Origin: Thermoanaerobacter kivui
Lineage (GTDB): Bacteria > Bacillota > Thermoanaerobacteria > Thermoanaerobacterales > Thermoanaerobacteraceae
NCBI RefSeq assembly: GCF_000763575.1
Contig: NZ_CP009170.1
Location: 211,501-275,500, forward strand
Reading direction: 5' to 3'
DNA length: 64,000 nt
Position numbers and translations under genes: made by a program. How positions within the stretch are numbered: position 1 is the first letter of the stretch; every line of letters starts with the position of its first letter. Below the pieces are notes generated by a model. That model did no database searches. It was given only the letters and a program-made list of their open reading frames with translations, and was not told the origin of the DNA. Below are positions 45,757 to 55,333 of the stretch, piece by piece.

Positions 45757-45825
45757 GGCAGGTAATTAACCTGCTTTAAAAGTTGTAAAAACAAGTAAAT
45801 TTAATGAAGATTGATTAACATAAAG

Positions 45826-45881
45826 ACTATATTTTTGTATAGTTTTTTGATTTTTATGTAAAAACTATACAAAAATATAGT
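45826..45881. repeat. 22-bp perfect inverted repeat
   Basis: Two 22-base arms (45826-45847 and 45860-45881) pair perfectly across a 12-base spacer. Each arm contains an inner dyad ACTATATTTTTGTATAGT, so the site is a palindrome of palindromes. It lies about 100 bases upstream of the secreted-protein pseudogene and could be a regulatory site, a terminator-like hairpin or a transposon end. Confidence 0.75.
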
Positions 45882-45979
45882 AGACATTGGTAAAATATCG
45901 CTGTAAAATGAAAGTAAAGAAATCAATTCGTTAAAAAATTGATCAAAAAATACTTAATATTAGAGGGAGGAGAAAAAAA

Positions 45980-46624
45980 TTGATAAAAAAGTTAGTTTCA
46001 TTACTTCTAGTTGTGTTATTTCTTACTGTTTCATCTTTTAGCCTTGCTTTTGCTGATGATTTAAATAACGTAAAAGATATGACAATGAAATCAAAACTTG
46101 AATTATTACAAAAAAATATAACATAGTTCTTTCTGACGTTAAAGTTCTTCCTCCAGGAATTGAACCACAAAAATTTTCAAGTGTAGAAGAATTTGAAAAA
46201 TACTTAAAAGGAAGACAAGTTAGTAACAAAAATCTTATTAATTTAAAAGAAGTACCTAATGAACCAAATGAACAAATAAATAATAATATAGTAAGTACAT
46301 TAGACAGTTCAAGTAGTCTAACACATAGAAAACATGTACATTTATTGGCTTGGTTGAACATACTAGTCAGATTTAATTATTAATTATCAAAGAAATCAAT
46401 TTACATCATGGAATAGTGTTGATTCATGGTATGATGGTTATTCAGTCCCAACAAGTTATGAATGGGAACAAAAAAATTATTCAGCGCAAATATTAGATGG
46501 TGGACGTACTCTCGCGGTAACTATAACAGGTTTAGAAAAGCAATATGTACTAATTGGTAATATATTACAAATAATATCTTCTACAGTAAATTATTATGAT
46601 GAATTTTATTATAATGAAATATAG
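45980..46624 (+). pseudogene. Secreted protein pseudogene with two frameshifts
   Basis: GAGGGAGGAG precedes TTG 45980. The product starts with a clear Sec signal peptide (MIKKLVSLLLVVLFLTVSSF, then SLAFADD, cleavage after ALAFA). At an A7 run near 46116 a one-base change gives a stop; the shifted frame continues with IVLSDVKVLPPGIEPQKFSS. Near 46345 a second shift leads to NYQRNQFTSWNSVDSWYDGY and on to YYDEFYYNEI at 46624. The rebuilt protein would be about 215 residues. No family is recognised. Confidence 0.7.
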
Positions 46625-46654
46625 AATAATTATAAATATAGAATAATTATAAAG
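46621..46654. repeat. Two tandem 17-bp repeats
   Basis: ATAGAATAATTATAAAT is followed directly by ATAGAATAATTATAAAG, immediately after the secreted-protein frame. Confidence 0.6.
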
Positions 46655-46700
46655 TAATCTTTTAAAGTTTTTTGCCTCATAACTATGTTATATAAAAGAA

Positions 46701-48344
46701 TAGGGATGTGCAAAATTAATAAAAATAATCACGAACAAAAGCCAAAATATGTATGACATACAATATATAGTAATAAAAACTGACAATCAAACATAAAGGA
46801 AGTGGTAAAGGAAAAGAAAAGACAAAAAGAGGAGCTAAAAAAGGGCATAAATATCCTGTAGAAGTCAAATGTTAAAAAGTGGCATGAACCAAATTCAGCA
46901 AAAGTTAAGCCGATTGCATCAGACCAACAAGGGACTTAAACTCATCAAATTTACCCAGTTTAATAGCTACAATAGCGACAGTAAGCAAAGTAATATGGCC
47001 AAAAGTATTAACGTTGCTGACAGAATTAATATTTCTAACATAAGCTTTTTCAAAATCTAGAGATTTAAATCGAGAATTATATCTTTCTGATTCTACTCTT
47101 AGTCTATAGACAGCCTTAAAATATAGGGAGTCTCTATTAATAGAAGACCTATAATCAGAAGATATAATAGCATACTTAGTACAGCCTCTATGCTTTTTGC
47201 CATTAAAATATTTAGGATGCTTTATAGGGCAGGCAGAGTCATCTTTAGAATTACAGAACTTGCAAACAAATTTTTGCTTAATAAAACCATCAAAATACTG
47301 CTTGCCGTCTTTGAGCATTTTAATACCTGCTTCACAAACCATATAACCATCATCAGTCAGTGGGGGATTTTTAGAATTACGCTTGTTAAGAGGAATAAAA
47401 CAATGACCATGGAGAGTATTTCTAACATAATTATAGAGTTTCTTAACGTCATAACCTTTATCAGCGATAAAATTAGTACCAGTCAGTTTAAACCAATTAT
47501 TAGTATCAGCAAGTAAAGACAAAGCGACATCAAAATCAGGGACATCAGCAGGAGTAGTAGTTTCAGCGATAGGTAATCCAGAGATAGCATCAACAATAAT
47601 ATGATTTTTATAGCCCCAATAAAACTTATAACGTTTATTAGAAGAATCATTAGAAGCAGAATAAACGCCTAATTTACAATCCTTATCAGACTTAGGCTGA
47701 TTATCTTTAGAGAATTTATTTTTAGAAAAAGACTTAGGGTTATTTAACTTAGTGTTAGCTTTAATAGGGGTAGAGTCCATGGAAATAAACTCACCAGAGA
47801 TAATACCCATATTTTTGAGGATATTGACTTGATTTTGAAAGATAGTGGTTAAATAATCATGAGAGAACTCATTAATAAAACGGCGGAAAGTCCAATAAGA
47901 AGGAAGAGGTTTAAAAATGTTAAAGCCACAAAGATGAGCAATGATAAGATTATTGCGGAGATAATCCAGGAGGTCAGAAATTGTACCGAATCTTAAAGCT
48001 TAATAACAATAAAAGCTCTAAACATTGCATGATGAGAGTAACCCTTACGGCCATGACTAGAGGAAGGGAATTCAGGTATTGAAGACAAGTCTAGATTTTT
48101 AAACATAGAAGAATAAAAGTCTATTTTAGACTGGGAAGTAAAGAGTTCAGGTATATTTAAAAGTAATTGAAGCTGGTACATGTAGGATTTCCTCCTCCTT
48201 AAGAAATATTTTCATGCTGTATATATAATAATTCGACAAATGGGAGGTGAAATCCTACATAAAAGATAAAAAATTCAAGAGTGATAGAAAAAAAGTATGT
48301 CTCCAGAATCGCTTAAATGAAGGCTTTTGAATTTTGCACAAGTC
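46701..48344 (-). mobile_element. DDE-transposase insertion sequence with frameshifted transposase
   Basis: The 10-bp repeat TATAAAAGAA occurs at 46691-46700 and again at 48345-48354. Just inside, GATGTGCAAAATT (left) and, read inward, CTTGTGCAAAATT (right) form short terminal inverted repeats. The element is about 1.64 kb and carries one transposase gene on the minus strand. The exact first base is uncertain by two. A short fragment encoding TKRGAKKGHKYPVEVKC (ending 46875) lies between the transposase and the left end and is unexplained. Confidence 0.65.
46905..48181 (-). pseudogene. DDE transposase (IS4/IS1182-like), one frameshift
   Basis: The first part (from 48181) encodes MYQLQLLLNIPELF through GRKGYSHHAMFRAFIVIK. 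A one-base loss near 47998 (ATTAAGCTTT for ATTAAAGCTTT) moves the frame. The second part runs ALRFGTISDLLDYLRNNLI, SMDSTPIKANTKLNNPK (first catalytic Asp), YWGYKNHIIVDAISGLPIAE, FIADKGYD (second Asp) and RVESERYNSRFKSLDFE (Glu) to the end. Rebuilt length is about 425 residues. Family naming is uncertain between IS1182 and related IS4-like groups. Confidence 0.82.
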
Positions 48345-48541
48345 TATAAAAGAAAAGTTATGAGGTGAAATATTTTAATTGATAAACTCAAAAATAAAAC
48401 TTAACAACAAGTATCACTTTAAGAATAACATTTTTTACTAGTAATGTTTATTGATTTAATATTAATCAGGCATTTTTATATATAATTTAATTTATTAAAA
48501 TAATTATTAGGAATATTTTCACAGTTAGGAGGTTCTAATAG

Positions 48542-48745
48542 TTGGAATTAAAAAAGAGATTATTAAAAATTGTCGGGATAGTATTTATCATTATTGGATT
48601 AATTTGCATTATTGCGATCATAAAATCTGTTATATCTATGGATATAGAGCTTTTTGCAAATATATCTGATACAATAGATGTAATTGCTACTTTATTGTTT
48701 TTGTATGTAGGATATATATTTATAAAGTATAGTGAAGAAAAATAA
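48542..48745 (+). CDS. Small two-helix membrane protein, 67 aa
   Basis: TTG 48542 has GGAGG nine bases upstream. The product has a basic start (MELKKRLLK), a long hydrophobic helix (IVGIVFIIIGLICIIAIIK), an acidic linker and a second helix (VIATLLFLYVGYIFIKY), ending SEEK. It is followed within a few bases by an intrinsic terminator. It looks like a genuine short gene. No function is recognised; small envelope or toxin-like peptides share such a layout. Confidence 0.6.
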   Translation: MELKKRLLKIVGIVFIIIGLICIIAIIKSVISMDIELFANISDTIDVIATLLFLYVGYIFIKYSEEK

Positions 48746-48750
48746 TAGAT

Positions 48751-48783
48751 AAAAAGGCAGGCATTCAGCCTGCCCTTTTTATA
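48751..48783 (+). terminator. Intrinsic terminator of the small membrane protein gene
   Basis: AAAAAGGCAGGC and GCCTGCCCTTTTT pair with one bulged C. The U-run ends directly before a group II intron 5' end. Confidence 0.88.
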
Positions 48784-48784
48784 C

Positions 48785-48890
48785 GTGCGCCCGGCATGGG
48801 CGATAACTAGGCGGTGAAAGTCCGCTGTGGGCTTGGTAGTGGGAACCACTAGCCAAGAGCAAGGATGTCCATCGAGAGACAAAGGGGATG
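48785..48890 (+). mobile_element. 5' fragment of a group IIC intron
   Basis: The sequence begins GTGCGCCCGGCATGGGCG and continues with GGCGGTGAAAGTCCGC, GTAGTGGGAACCACTAGCC and GAGCAAGGATGTCC. This is the domain I 5' pattern of class C group II introns such as the Oceanobacillus iheyensis intron (GUGUGCCCGGCAUGGGUGC). No reverse transcriptase or domain V follows, so it is truncated after about 100 bases. It starts right behind a terminator U-run, the insertion preference known for this class. Confidence 0.82.
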
Positions 48891-49079
48891 GTTTGCTATG
48901 TATCGGGTAAAATTGAGGATTGCGATTTATAATTATTTCCAAAAAGTTTCCTTGTTTTTCCTCATTCCATTTCCTTATTCTCTCTCCATGTGTTATAATT
49001 TTTTTAAGAGCCATTTTTATTCATCTTGATAACTTCACATATGGCAACACGATAAAAAACTTTTGGGGGGAAAGATATT

Positions 49080-50249
49080 ATGGAAAGCTTTGTTTTTTCA
49101 AGCCCTACAAAAATTATTTTTGGTAAGGGAACAGAATATCAAGTGGGTGAAGAGGTAAAAAAGTATAGCAGCAAAGTATTATTTTGCTATGGCGGAGGAA
49201 GCATAAAGAAATCTGGTCTTTACGATAAAGTTGTAAATTCTTTAAAAGAAGCTGGAGTTGAGTTTATAGAGCTATCAGGGGTAAAGCCTAATCCACGGCT
49301 TAGCCTTGTGCAGGAAGGAATAAAATTATGCCGAGAAAACAATATCGATTTTATTTTAGCTGTTGGTGGAGGAAGTGTTATTGACACTGCAAAGGCTATT
49401 GCAATGGGTGCGCCTTATGATGGCAATGTGTGGGACTTTTTTACAGGAAAAGCAAAGCTTGAAAGGGCTTTACCTGTAGGTGTTATTTTAACCATCCCCG
49501 CAACAGGAAGTGAAGCAAGCGATGCTACAGTCATCACAAATGAAAATGGATGGTTCAAAGTAGGGTTTCATGATGAAATGATTAGACCTAAGTTTGCAAT
49601 TATGAATCCAAAGCTTACATATACTCTTCCTGCTTATCAAACAGCCTGTGGTGTTGCGGATATTATGGCCCACGTAATGGAAAGATATTTTACAAATGTC
49701 AAAAATGTTGATTTGACTGATAGGCTTTGTGAGGCTACTTTAAAAACTGTTATAAACAATGTTCGTATTGTGCTAAAAGATCCAACAAATTACAATGCAA
49801 GGGCAGAAATTATGTGGGCAGGTACTATTGCACACAATGGTTTATTGGGCACTGGAAGAATAGGAGACTGGGCTTCCCATAAGATTGAACATGAATTAAG
49901 TGCCATTTACGATATTGCACATGGGGCGGGACTTGCAATTGTCTTTCCAGCCTTGATGAAATATGTATACAAACATGATATAAATCGTTTTGTACAATTT
50001 GCTGTAAGAGTATGGGATGTGGACCTACCTTATGAAAACCTCGAAGAGATAGCATTAGAGGGTATAAGACGAATGACAGAATTTTTTAAAGAGATTGGTC
50101 TTCCTGTTACGCTCAAAGAAGCAGGCATTTCTGATGACAGATTTGAAGAGATGGCCAATAAATGTACAAACAATGGCAACAAAAAAATTGGCAATTTTGT
50201 AGAATTAGGAAAGGAAGATGTTATCAATATATATAACTTAGCAAAGTAA
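49080..50249 (+). CDS. Iron-containing alcohol dehydrogenase (butanol dehydrogenase type)
   Basis: Group III alcohol dehydrogenase that reduces aldehydes with NAD(P)H in fermentation. GGGS of the nucleotide site is in ILAVGGGSVIDTAKAIA (about residue 95), with PATGSEASDATVI downstream. The metal ligands are D and H of GVADIMAHVME and the histidines of ASHKIEHELSAIYDIAHG. At 389 residues it has the usual length and is closest in layout to the BdhA/YugJ branch. The ribosome binding site GGGGGGAAAG precedes the ATG. It is monocistronic with a terminator. Confidence 0.93.
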   Translation: MESFVFSSPTKIIFGKGTEYQVGEEVKKYSSKVLFCYGGGSIKKSGLYDKVVNSLKEAGVEFIELSGVKPNPRLSLVQEGIKLCRENNIDFILAVGGGSVIDTAKAIAMGAPYDGNVWDFFTGKAKLERALPVGVILTIPATGSEASDATVITNENGWFKVGFHDEMIRPKFAIMNPKLTYTLPAYQTACGVADIMAHVMERYFTNVKNVDLTDRLCEATLKTVINNVRIVLKDPTNYNARAEIMWAGTIAHNGLLGTGRIGDWASHKIEHELSAIYDIAHGAGLAIVFPALMKYVYKHDINRFVQFAVRVWDVDLPYENLEEIALEGIRRMTEFFKEIGLPVTLKEAGISDDRFEEMANKCTNNGNKKIGNFVELGKEDVINIYNLAK

Positions 50250-50257
50250 GATTTCTG

Positions 50258-50286
50258 AAAGTCAGTCATTCTTGGCTGACTTTTTT
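50258..50286 (+). terminator. Intrinsic terminator of the alcohol dehydrogenase gene
   Basis: AAGTCAGTC pairs with GGCTGACTT (one G-U) and is followed by a run of six U residues. Confidence 0.85.
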
Positions 50287-50416
50287 AATGGGATTTTATA
50301 TTTTTTTAATAATTAATTAATAATTTGTTACAATTTGGACATAAAAAACTGATATAATTTGTGATATAATCAATATGATGCAGTAGAAGTTAGTATTTTT
50401 AATATGGGGGATCGAT

Positions 50417-52927
50417 ATGGAAAATAAGGCAAATTTAAAGCGCAGTGAAAGAAGAAAGCATAAAGAAAAAAGTAAAAATAAAAGTACAGTAAGGAGTATA
50501 TTAAAATTTATAATATATGCTGTTATAATCTTGATATTTGCAGGGATTGGGGCGATTGGCGGCAAAGTTTTGGCTATAATTAAAAATACTCCACCAATTT
50601 CACAGGAGGCTTTGACATCACAAAACCAGTCCTCTATTGTATATGCGAATGATAGCAATGGACAATGGAAAAGAGTAGCAATACTTCACGGCGCTGACAA
50701 CAGACTGTGGGTTCCTATAGAAAAAATACCCAAAGATTTACAGAATGCTTTTGTTGCTATAGAAGACCAAAGGTTTTACAGAAATAATCTTGGGATAGAC
50801 CCGAAGAGAATCATTGGAGCGCTTATTGCAGATATTAAAGCAGGGGGTAAACCGGTTCAAGGAGCAAGTACAATAACGCAACAGCTTGTAAAGAATACTA
50901 TGCTTTCCAGCGAAAAGACGCTTTCAAGAAAAATACAAGAGGCTGTCCTTGCGTGGAGATTAGAGCAAAAGTACTCAAAACAGCAAATACTTGAAGCTTA
51001 CCTTAATACCATATATCTTGGAGGACCTAATGTAAATGCGTATGGAGTCCAGGCGGCAGCTTTAGCTTACTTTGGCAAAGACGTAAGCCAGTTGAATTTA
51101 GCTGAGTGTGCTATGATTGCTGGTATTACCAATAATCCTTCACTGTATTCACCTTATGCAAATTTAGAAGCTGCTACAGAAAGGCAACACCTTGTTTTGA
51201 AAGAGATGCTCGAACAAGGATATATTACAAAAGAACAATATGACAAGGCAATAGCAGAAAAACTGGTATTCAAAAAAACAAATTTTACCACATATGACCA
51301 TAAATATTTTATAGACCAAGTGATAAACGACGTAGCTGATGCACTGTCTAAAAAGCTCAACATCTCCCATGATGAAGCAATAAACAAAATATACAACGGA
51401 GGGCTCAGAATTTATTCAACAATGGATTTGAGAATACAAAGTTATATTGAGGAGGCGTTTAAAAATCCGAAACTTTTCCCTGTAAATTCAAAAATTAAAG
51501 ATGAAGCCCAAGGTGCAATGGTTGTGATGGATTGGAAAACAGGTGAAGTCAAAGGACTCGTAGGTGGCCGTGATACTTCTAATATAGTTAGAGGATTCAA
51601 TAGGGCAACTCAAGCTTATAGACAGCCTGGTTCTTCAATAAAACCTCTTACGGTTTACGCACCAGCTTTAGAGAGTGGGCTTACTGCTGCAACAGTTGTT
51701 GATGATGTTCCCACGACTTTTGGCAATTGGACTCCTCACAATTACGAAAGTTCGACTTACAGAGGACTTGTAACGTTGAGAGAAGCTTTGACTCATTCAT
51801 TAAACATTCCTGCGGTCAAAGTTGTTGATAGAATAGGGATAGCTACTTCTGCTAATTATGGCAAAAAGTTTGGACTTGATATAACCAAGAATGACATGTA
51901 TTTACCTGCTCTTGCTCTTGGAGGCCTTTACAAAGGGGTTACGCCGCTTCAAGAAGCTGCTGCTTATGGGGCAATTGCAAATGGAGGAGTTTACACAACC
52001 CCTATCACATTTACAAAGATTACAGATTCTGAAGGGAATTTGATTTTAGAAAATAAACCGTTAAGACATGTAGTTTTAAGCGAGCAAAATGCTTATATAT
52101 TGACGAGTATAATGGAAGACGTTGTAAAATATGGGACAGGTACTCGTGCAAGGCTTCCTAATATGCCTGTTGCTGGGAAAACAGGTACTACTGATAATTA
52201 CAGCAATGCATGGTTTACCGGTTTTACACCTTATTATGTTGCAACAGTGTGGATGGGTTATGACAATAATTCAATGACTTTGAGAGATGATAGAAGAGGC
52301 GTTGTTGTAGGTGGCTCTTTTCCTGCAGAAATGTGGAAGACAGTTATGCTTCAAATACACAAAGACTTACCCTATAAAGATTTTGTAAGACCGCCAGGAA
52401 TCATTTCTGTCACAGTATGTAAGGATTCCGGAGAACTTCCTACGGATTTGTGCCATTTGGATCCTCGGGGTGACAGAACCTATGCTGAAATTTTTGCACA
52501 GGGTACTCAACCCACAACTTATTGCACTGTTCATGTTACAGCAAAAATAAATTTTCAAAATGGAAAGCTTGCAACTGCTTTAACGCCTCCTGAGCTTGTA
52601 AAAGATGCTGTATTTATAGACCCGCCAGGTAGAACACCAGCGCAAAATGCAGTGGCACGAGATGGGAAATATGTAGTGCCGACGCAATATGATGACACCA
52701 CTTCAATATTACCGGGGAATAATGAATCTAATAATGACAGCGCACCAACTGATAATGGCCAGCAGCCACCATCTGACAATAACAACAACACACAACCTCC
52801 TGGTGGAGAATCACCTAATCCGCCACTTAATAATGACAATACTCAGACGAATCCTGACAATACTCAAAATACAAACTCTAATATCTTACAAAAACTCTTT
52901 CCAAGAAAAGGAAATAACAGACCATAA
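50417..52927 (+). CDS. Class A penicillin-binding protein (PBP1A type)
   Basis: Bifunctional peptidoglycan synthase. A basic cytoplasmic N-terminus (residues 1-30) is followed by one membrane anchor (about 31-52). The GT51 glycosyltransferase domain has AIEDQRFYRNNLGIDPKR and QGASTITQQLVKN. The transpeptidase domain has the catalytic serine S406 in the SSIK motif of RQPGSSIKPLT, then THSLNIPAV (SxN) and VAGKTGTTDNYSNAW (KTG). A Pro/Asn/Gln-rich low-complexity tail ends the 836-residue protein. It is monocistronic. Confidence 0.94.
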   Translation: MENKANLKRSERRKHKEKSKNKSTVRSILKFIIYAVIILIFAGIGAIGGKVLAIIKNTPPISQEALTSQNQSSIVYANDSNGQWKRVAILHGADNRLWVPIEKIPKDLQNAFVAIEDQRFYRNNLGIDPKRIIGALIADIKAGGKPVQGASTITQQLVKNTMLSSEKTLSRKIQEAVLAWRLEQKYSKQQILEAYLNTIYLGGPNVNAYGVQAAALAYFGKDVSQLNLAECAMIAGITNNPSLYSPYANLEAATERQHLVLKEMLEQGYITKEQYDKAIAEKLVFKKTNFTTYDHKYFIDQVINDVADALSKKLNISHDEAINKIYNGGLRIYSTMDLRIQSYIEEAFKNPKLFPVNSKIKDEAQGAMVVMDWKTGEVKGLVGGRDTSNIVRGFNRATQAYRQPGSSIKPLTVYAPALESGLTAATVVDDVPTTFGNWTPHNYESSTYRGLVTLREALTHSLNIPAVKVVDRIGIATSANYGKKFGLDITKNDMYLPALALGGLYKGVTPLQEAAAYGAIANGGVYTTPITFTKITDSEGNLILENKPLRHVVLSEQNAYILTSIMEDVVKYGTGTRARLPNMPVAGKTGTTDNYSNAWFTGFTPYYVATVWMGYDNNSMTLRDDRRGVVVGGSFPAEMWKTVMLQIHKDLPYKDFVRPPGIISVTVCKDSGELPTDLCHLDPRGDRTYAEIFAQGTQPTTYCTVHVTAKINFQNGKLATALTPPELVKDAVFIDPPGRTPAQNAVARDGKYVVPTQYDDTTSILPGNNESNNDSAPTDNGQQPPSDNNNNTQPPGGESPNPPLNNDNTQTNPDNTQNTNSNILQKLFPRKGNNRP

Positions 52928-52934
52928 AAAACTT

Positions 52935-52975
52935 AAAGCATACTTGAAGGCCTGGCTTTCGAGTATGCTTTTTTT
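52935..52975 (+). terminator. Intrinsic terminator of the PBP gene
   Basis: AAAGCATACT pairs with AGTATGCTTT across a 17-base loop and is followed by seven U residues. Confidence 0.88.
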
Positions 52976-53021
52976 ATAAAATGTGTTATTATTAAGGTAA
53001 TGGATGGTTGGAGGGGTCAAT

Positions 53022-55307
53022 TTGAAAAAAATTATTTTTTTGATAGTCATTTTAGTGATAATTTTATCAGGATGTAGTGATTTAAAAACGCCAGGGGAAG
53101 CTATAAAACCTCCTAAGAATATGGCAGCTGTCATTTCGCAGGATGGAAATTTGCCCCTTTGGACAATTAGCAGCAGTGGAGAGAGGTTTTTTGATACGGC
53201 TTTTATATCGGATGACAAAATTGCTACTTTAGTGTATAAAGACAGTGGCATATATTTGAGAAGTTATAAAAAAAGTGAAATGATTAAAGAGAAATTTTTA
53301 GGTACAAAGGCAGATTACAGAATATTAGATAAAGCTTTAGGTAGATTTGTTGTTAAAAAAGGTGAGGCAGAAATAATACTTTATGATGACAAACTAAATG
53401 CAATTTTAAATTTTAATGTGGAGGCAAAAAAAGATGTCTATCAAAAAAATGCATTAGATGCCATATTATCTCCTGACGGCAATGTTCTTGCTATTTCAAA
53501 TGTATATTACAAGGACAATTATCCAGTTGACGGTGAAATTATCCTATTCAATAAAGGGAAGATTGTCCAAAAAATAGATAATGTAATACCGCAACTTGCA
53601 AATTTCAGTGATGATAGCGGTAAGTTTTTGTTTGTTGACTTAAGTAGTGAAAATAAAGGCAATAACACTTTTGTATATAGTCGAGAAGGGAATCAGATAA
53701 AAGGAATGAAAGTGCCCATTTATTCTTCAATAATGAAGGAAAATTTAAACATAGCAAAAGTTGCGGCTGTATTATCTGGCGATGGAAATGCAATTTTGTT
53801 TTCTAATTATTATGGTGATGGGCTATATATAGAAAAATTAAATGACAATAAGATAAAAATTCCGATGGCAACAGAAAGATTTTACACTAATAAAAATGCG
53901 ACCAAATTTGTCATAGGCAATTATGGAGTTTCTAAGATTTATGATGGTTATGGAAAACTTTTAGATTATATTGTAGTGAACTATGGACTTATAAATGATG
54001 TACATTTTGAAGGTAACAATACTTTCTTTGCGGTAAATGGGACGACGGTTCCTAATTCAAAGAGTAAAGATTACATAGGTGTTATGGATGAAAGCGGAAA
54101 TATGGTATGGACTGCGAAAGTTTATGATACTGTGGCTATGCTTAGATTTTCTCCAGATGGCAAAAAGATTATGGCACAGTCCTCAAGATTTATATCGGTG
54201 TACGACTATCACAATGATAAAATAGATGTTATACCTCGTCCTATAAATGGTAAATATCCTGAATTTATTTGGAAAAGGGTATTAAATGAAGATAATGAAG
54301 GGGAAAGTGCTTTTATATTTACAGATGAAGTAGGAAATATTTATGCTGCGAAAAATAAAACTTTGATAAAATCAACAAAAAATGGTAATCAGTTTTGGAT
54401 TGTAGATACAAGTAAGCCGATTAAATTTTTCGCTTTGTCTCAAAATGGGGAAATGATCGCTTTAGCTGTAGAAGATGACAAAGGTAGTGAAATTATAGTT
54501 TACAATAAGTCGGGAATGGTGATATCTCACAAATATATAAGAAAGGGGCATCAAATCACTTCAATTGCAGTATCCCCTGATGGAAAATATTTTTCTTATG
54601 CTGTATCCACTCCTGAAAATGAGGAATATGGGTCATTTATAGACTTATTTAATGATAAAGGGTACATGATATGGGAACAAAAAATTAAATCAATACATGT
54701 TTATAATTTGGATATAAATAAAAATGTGGTTACTGCATGTTTTAATGATGGTAAATTTTCAGGATATTTAGCTTTAGATTTTAGTGGTAGAATGCTTTAT
54801 AATAAAGATATGAAAAACAATATGCCTTTTATAAAAAGTTCGAGAGATGGCCAAATATTTTTTATAATGGGCTTAGATGATGAATTTGCGTTTTATAATA
54901 GAGAAGGTACGTCCTTAAGTGAAAGTTATACCAAGAAGGGCATTATACAAGATGTATTAATGTCTGAGGATGGTAAAGTTGCAGTATTGATATCTTCTAG
55001 TGAAGATTATAAAAAGTACGATATCACTTTTTTCAATAATTTTAAAGCCATAAAAAATGTAACTTCAGATTGGGGTATTACAAAAGCAGTCATGACACCT
55101 GATGGAAAGTACGTTGTAATTCTATCGCGGGAATACAGTAATATAATGAATAATGATAATAAATTGACCATGTATGACAGTGAAGGAAATACGTTATATA
55201 CTTATTATCATAAAAGTGGTATTTATGATATTTCGGTTACAGATGACGGTACGAATTTGTACTTGTATTGTGCAGACGGTTATGTATACAGATATCGCAA
55301 TAAATAG
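53022..55307 (+). CDS. Lipoprotein with WD40/PQQ-like beta-propeller repeats
   Basis: With TTG 53022 as start (GGAGGGG five bases upstream) the protein opens LKKIIFLIVILVIILSGC, a lipoprotein signal peptide with lipobox LSGC. An ATG at 53004 would put six extra residues ahead of it. The mature part of about 740 residues has many repeats of the form SPDGK-hydrophobic-SxY (LSPDGNVLAIS, FSPDGKKIMAQ, VSPDGKYFSYA, MTPDGKYVVIL), typical of WD40-like or PQQ-like propellers. It would sit on the outer face of the membrane. Ligand and role are unknown. An M28 peptidase gene follows after 26 bases and may be co-transcribed. Confidence 0.8.
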   Translation: MKKIIFLIVILVIILSGCSDLKTPGEAIKPPKNMAAVISQDGNLPLWTISSSGERFFDTAFISDDKIATLVYKDSGIYLRSYKKSEMIKEKFLGTKADYRILDKALGRFVVKKGEAEIILYDDKLNAILNFNVEAKKDVYQKNALDAILSPDGNVLAISNVYYKDNYPVDGEIILFNKGKIVQKIDNVIPQLANFSDDSGKFLFVDLSSENKGNNTFVYSREGNQIKGMKVPIYSSIMKENLNIAKVAAVLSGDGNAILFSNYYGDGLYIEKLNDNKIKIPMATERFYTNKNATKFVIGNYGVSKIYDGYGKLLDYIVVNYGLINDVHFEGNNTFFAVNGTTVPNSKSKDYIGVMDESGNMVWTAKVYDTVAMLRFSPDGKKIMAQSSRFISVYDYHNDKIDVIPRPINGKYPEFIWKRVLNEDNEGESAFIFTDEVGNIYAAKNKTLIKSTKNGNQFWIVDTSKPIKFFALSQNGEMIALAVEDDKGSEIIVYNKSGMVISHKYIRKGHQITSIAVSPDGKYFSYAVSTPENEEYGSFIDLFNDKGYMIWEQKIKSIHVYNLDINKNVVTACFNDGKFSGYLALDFSGRMLYNKDMKNNMPFIKSSRDGQIFFIMGLDDEFAFYNREGTSLSESYTKKGIIQDVLMSEDGKVAVLISSSEDYKKYDITFFNNFKAIKNVTSDWGITKAVMTPDGKYVVILSREYSNIMNNDNKLTMYDSEGNTLYTYYHKSGIYDISVTDDGTNLYLYCADGYVYRYRNK

Positions 55308-55333
55308 TATTTTATTGGAAGGGGGCTTTTAAT

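Noticed and set aside
48784-49079. A riboswitch or tRNA-like leader upstream of the alcohol dehydrogenase gene
   Set aside because: The structured stretch is better explained by the group IIC intron 5' end; no conserved aptamer pattern was seen between it and the start codon.
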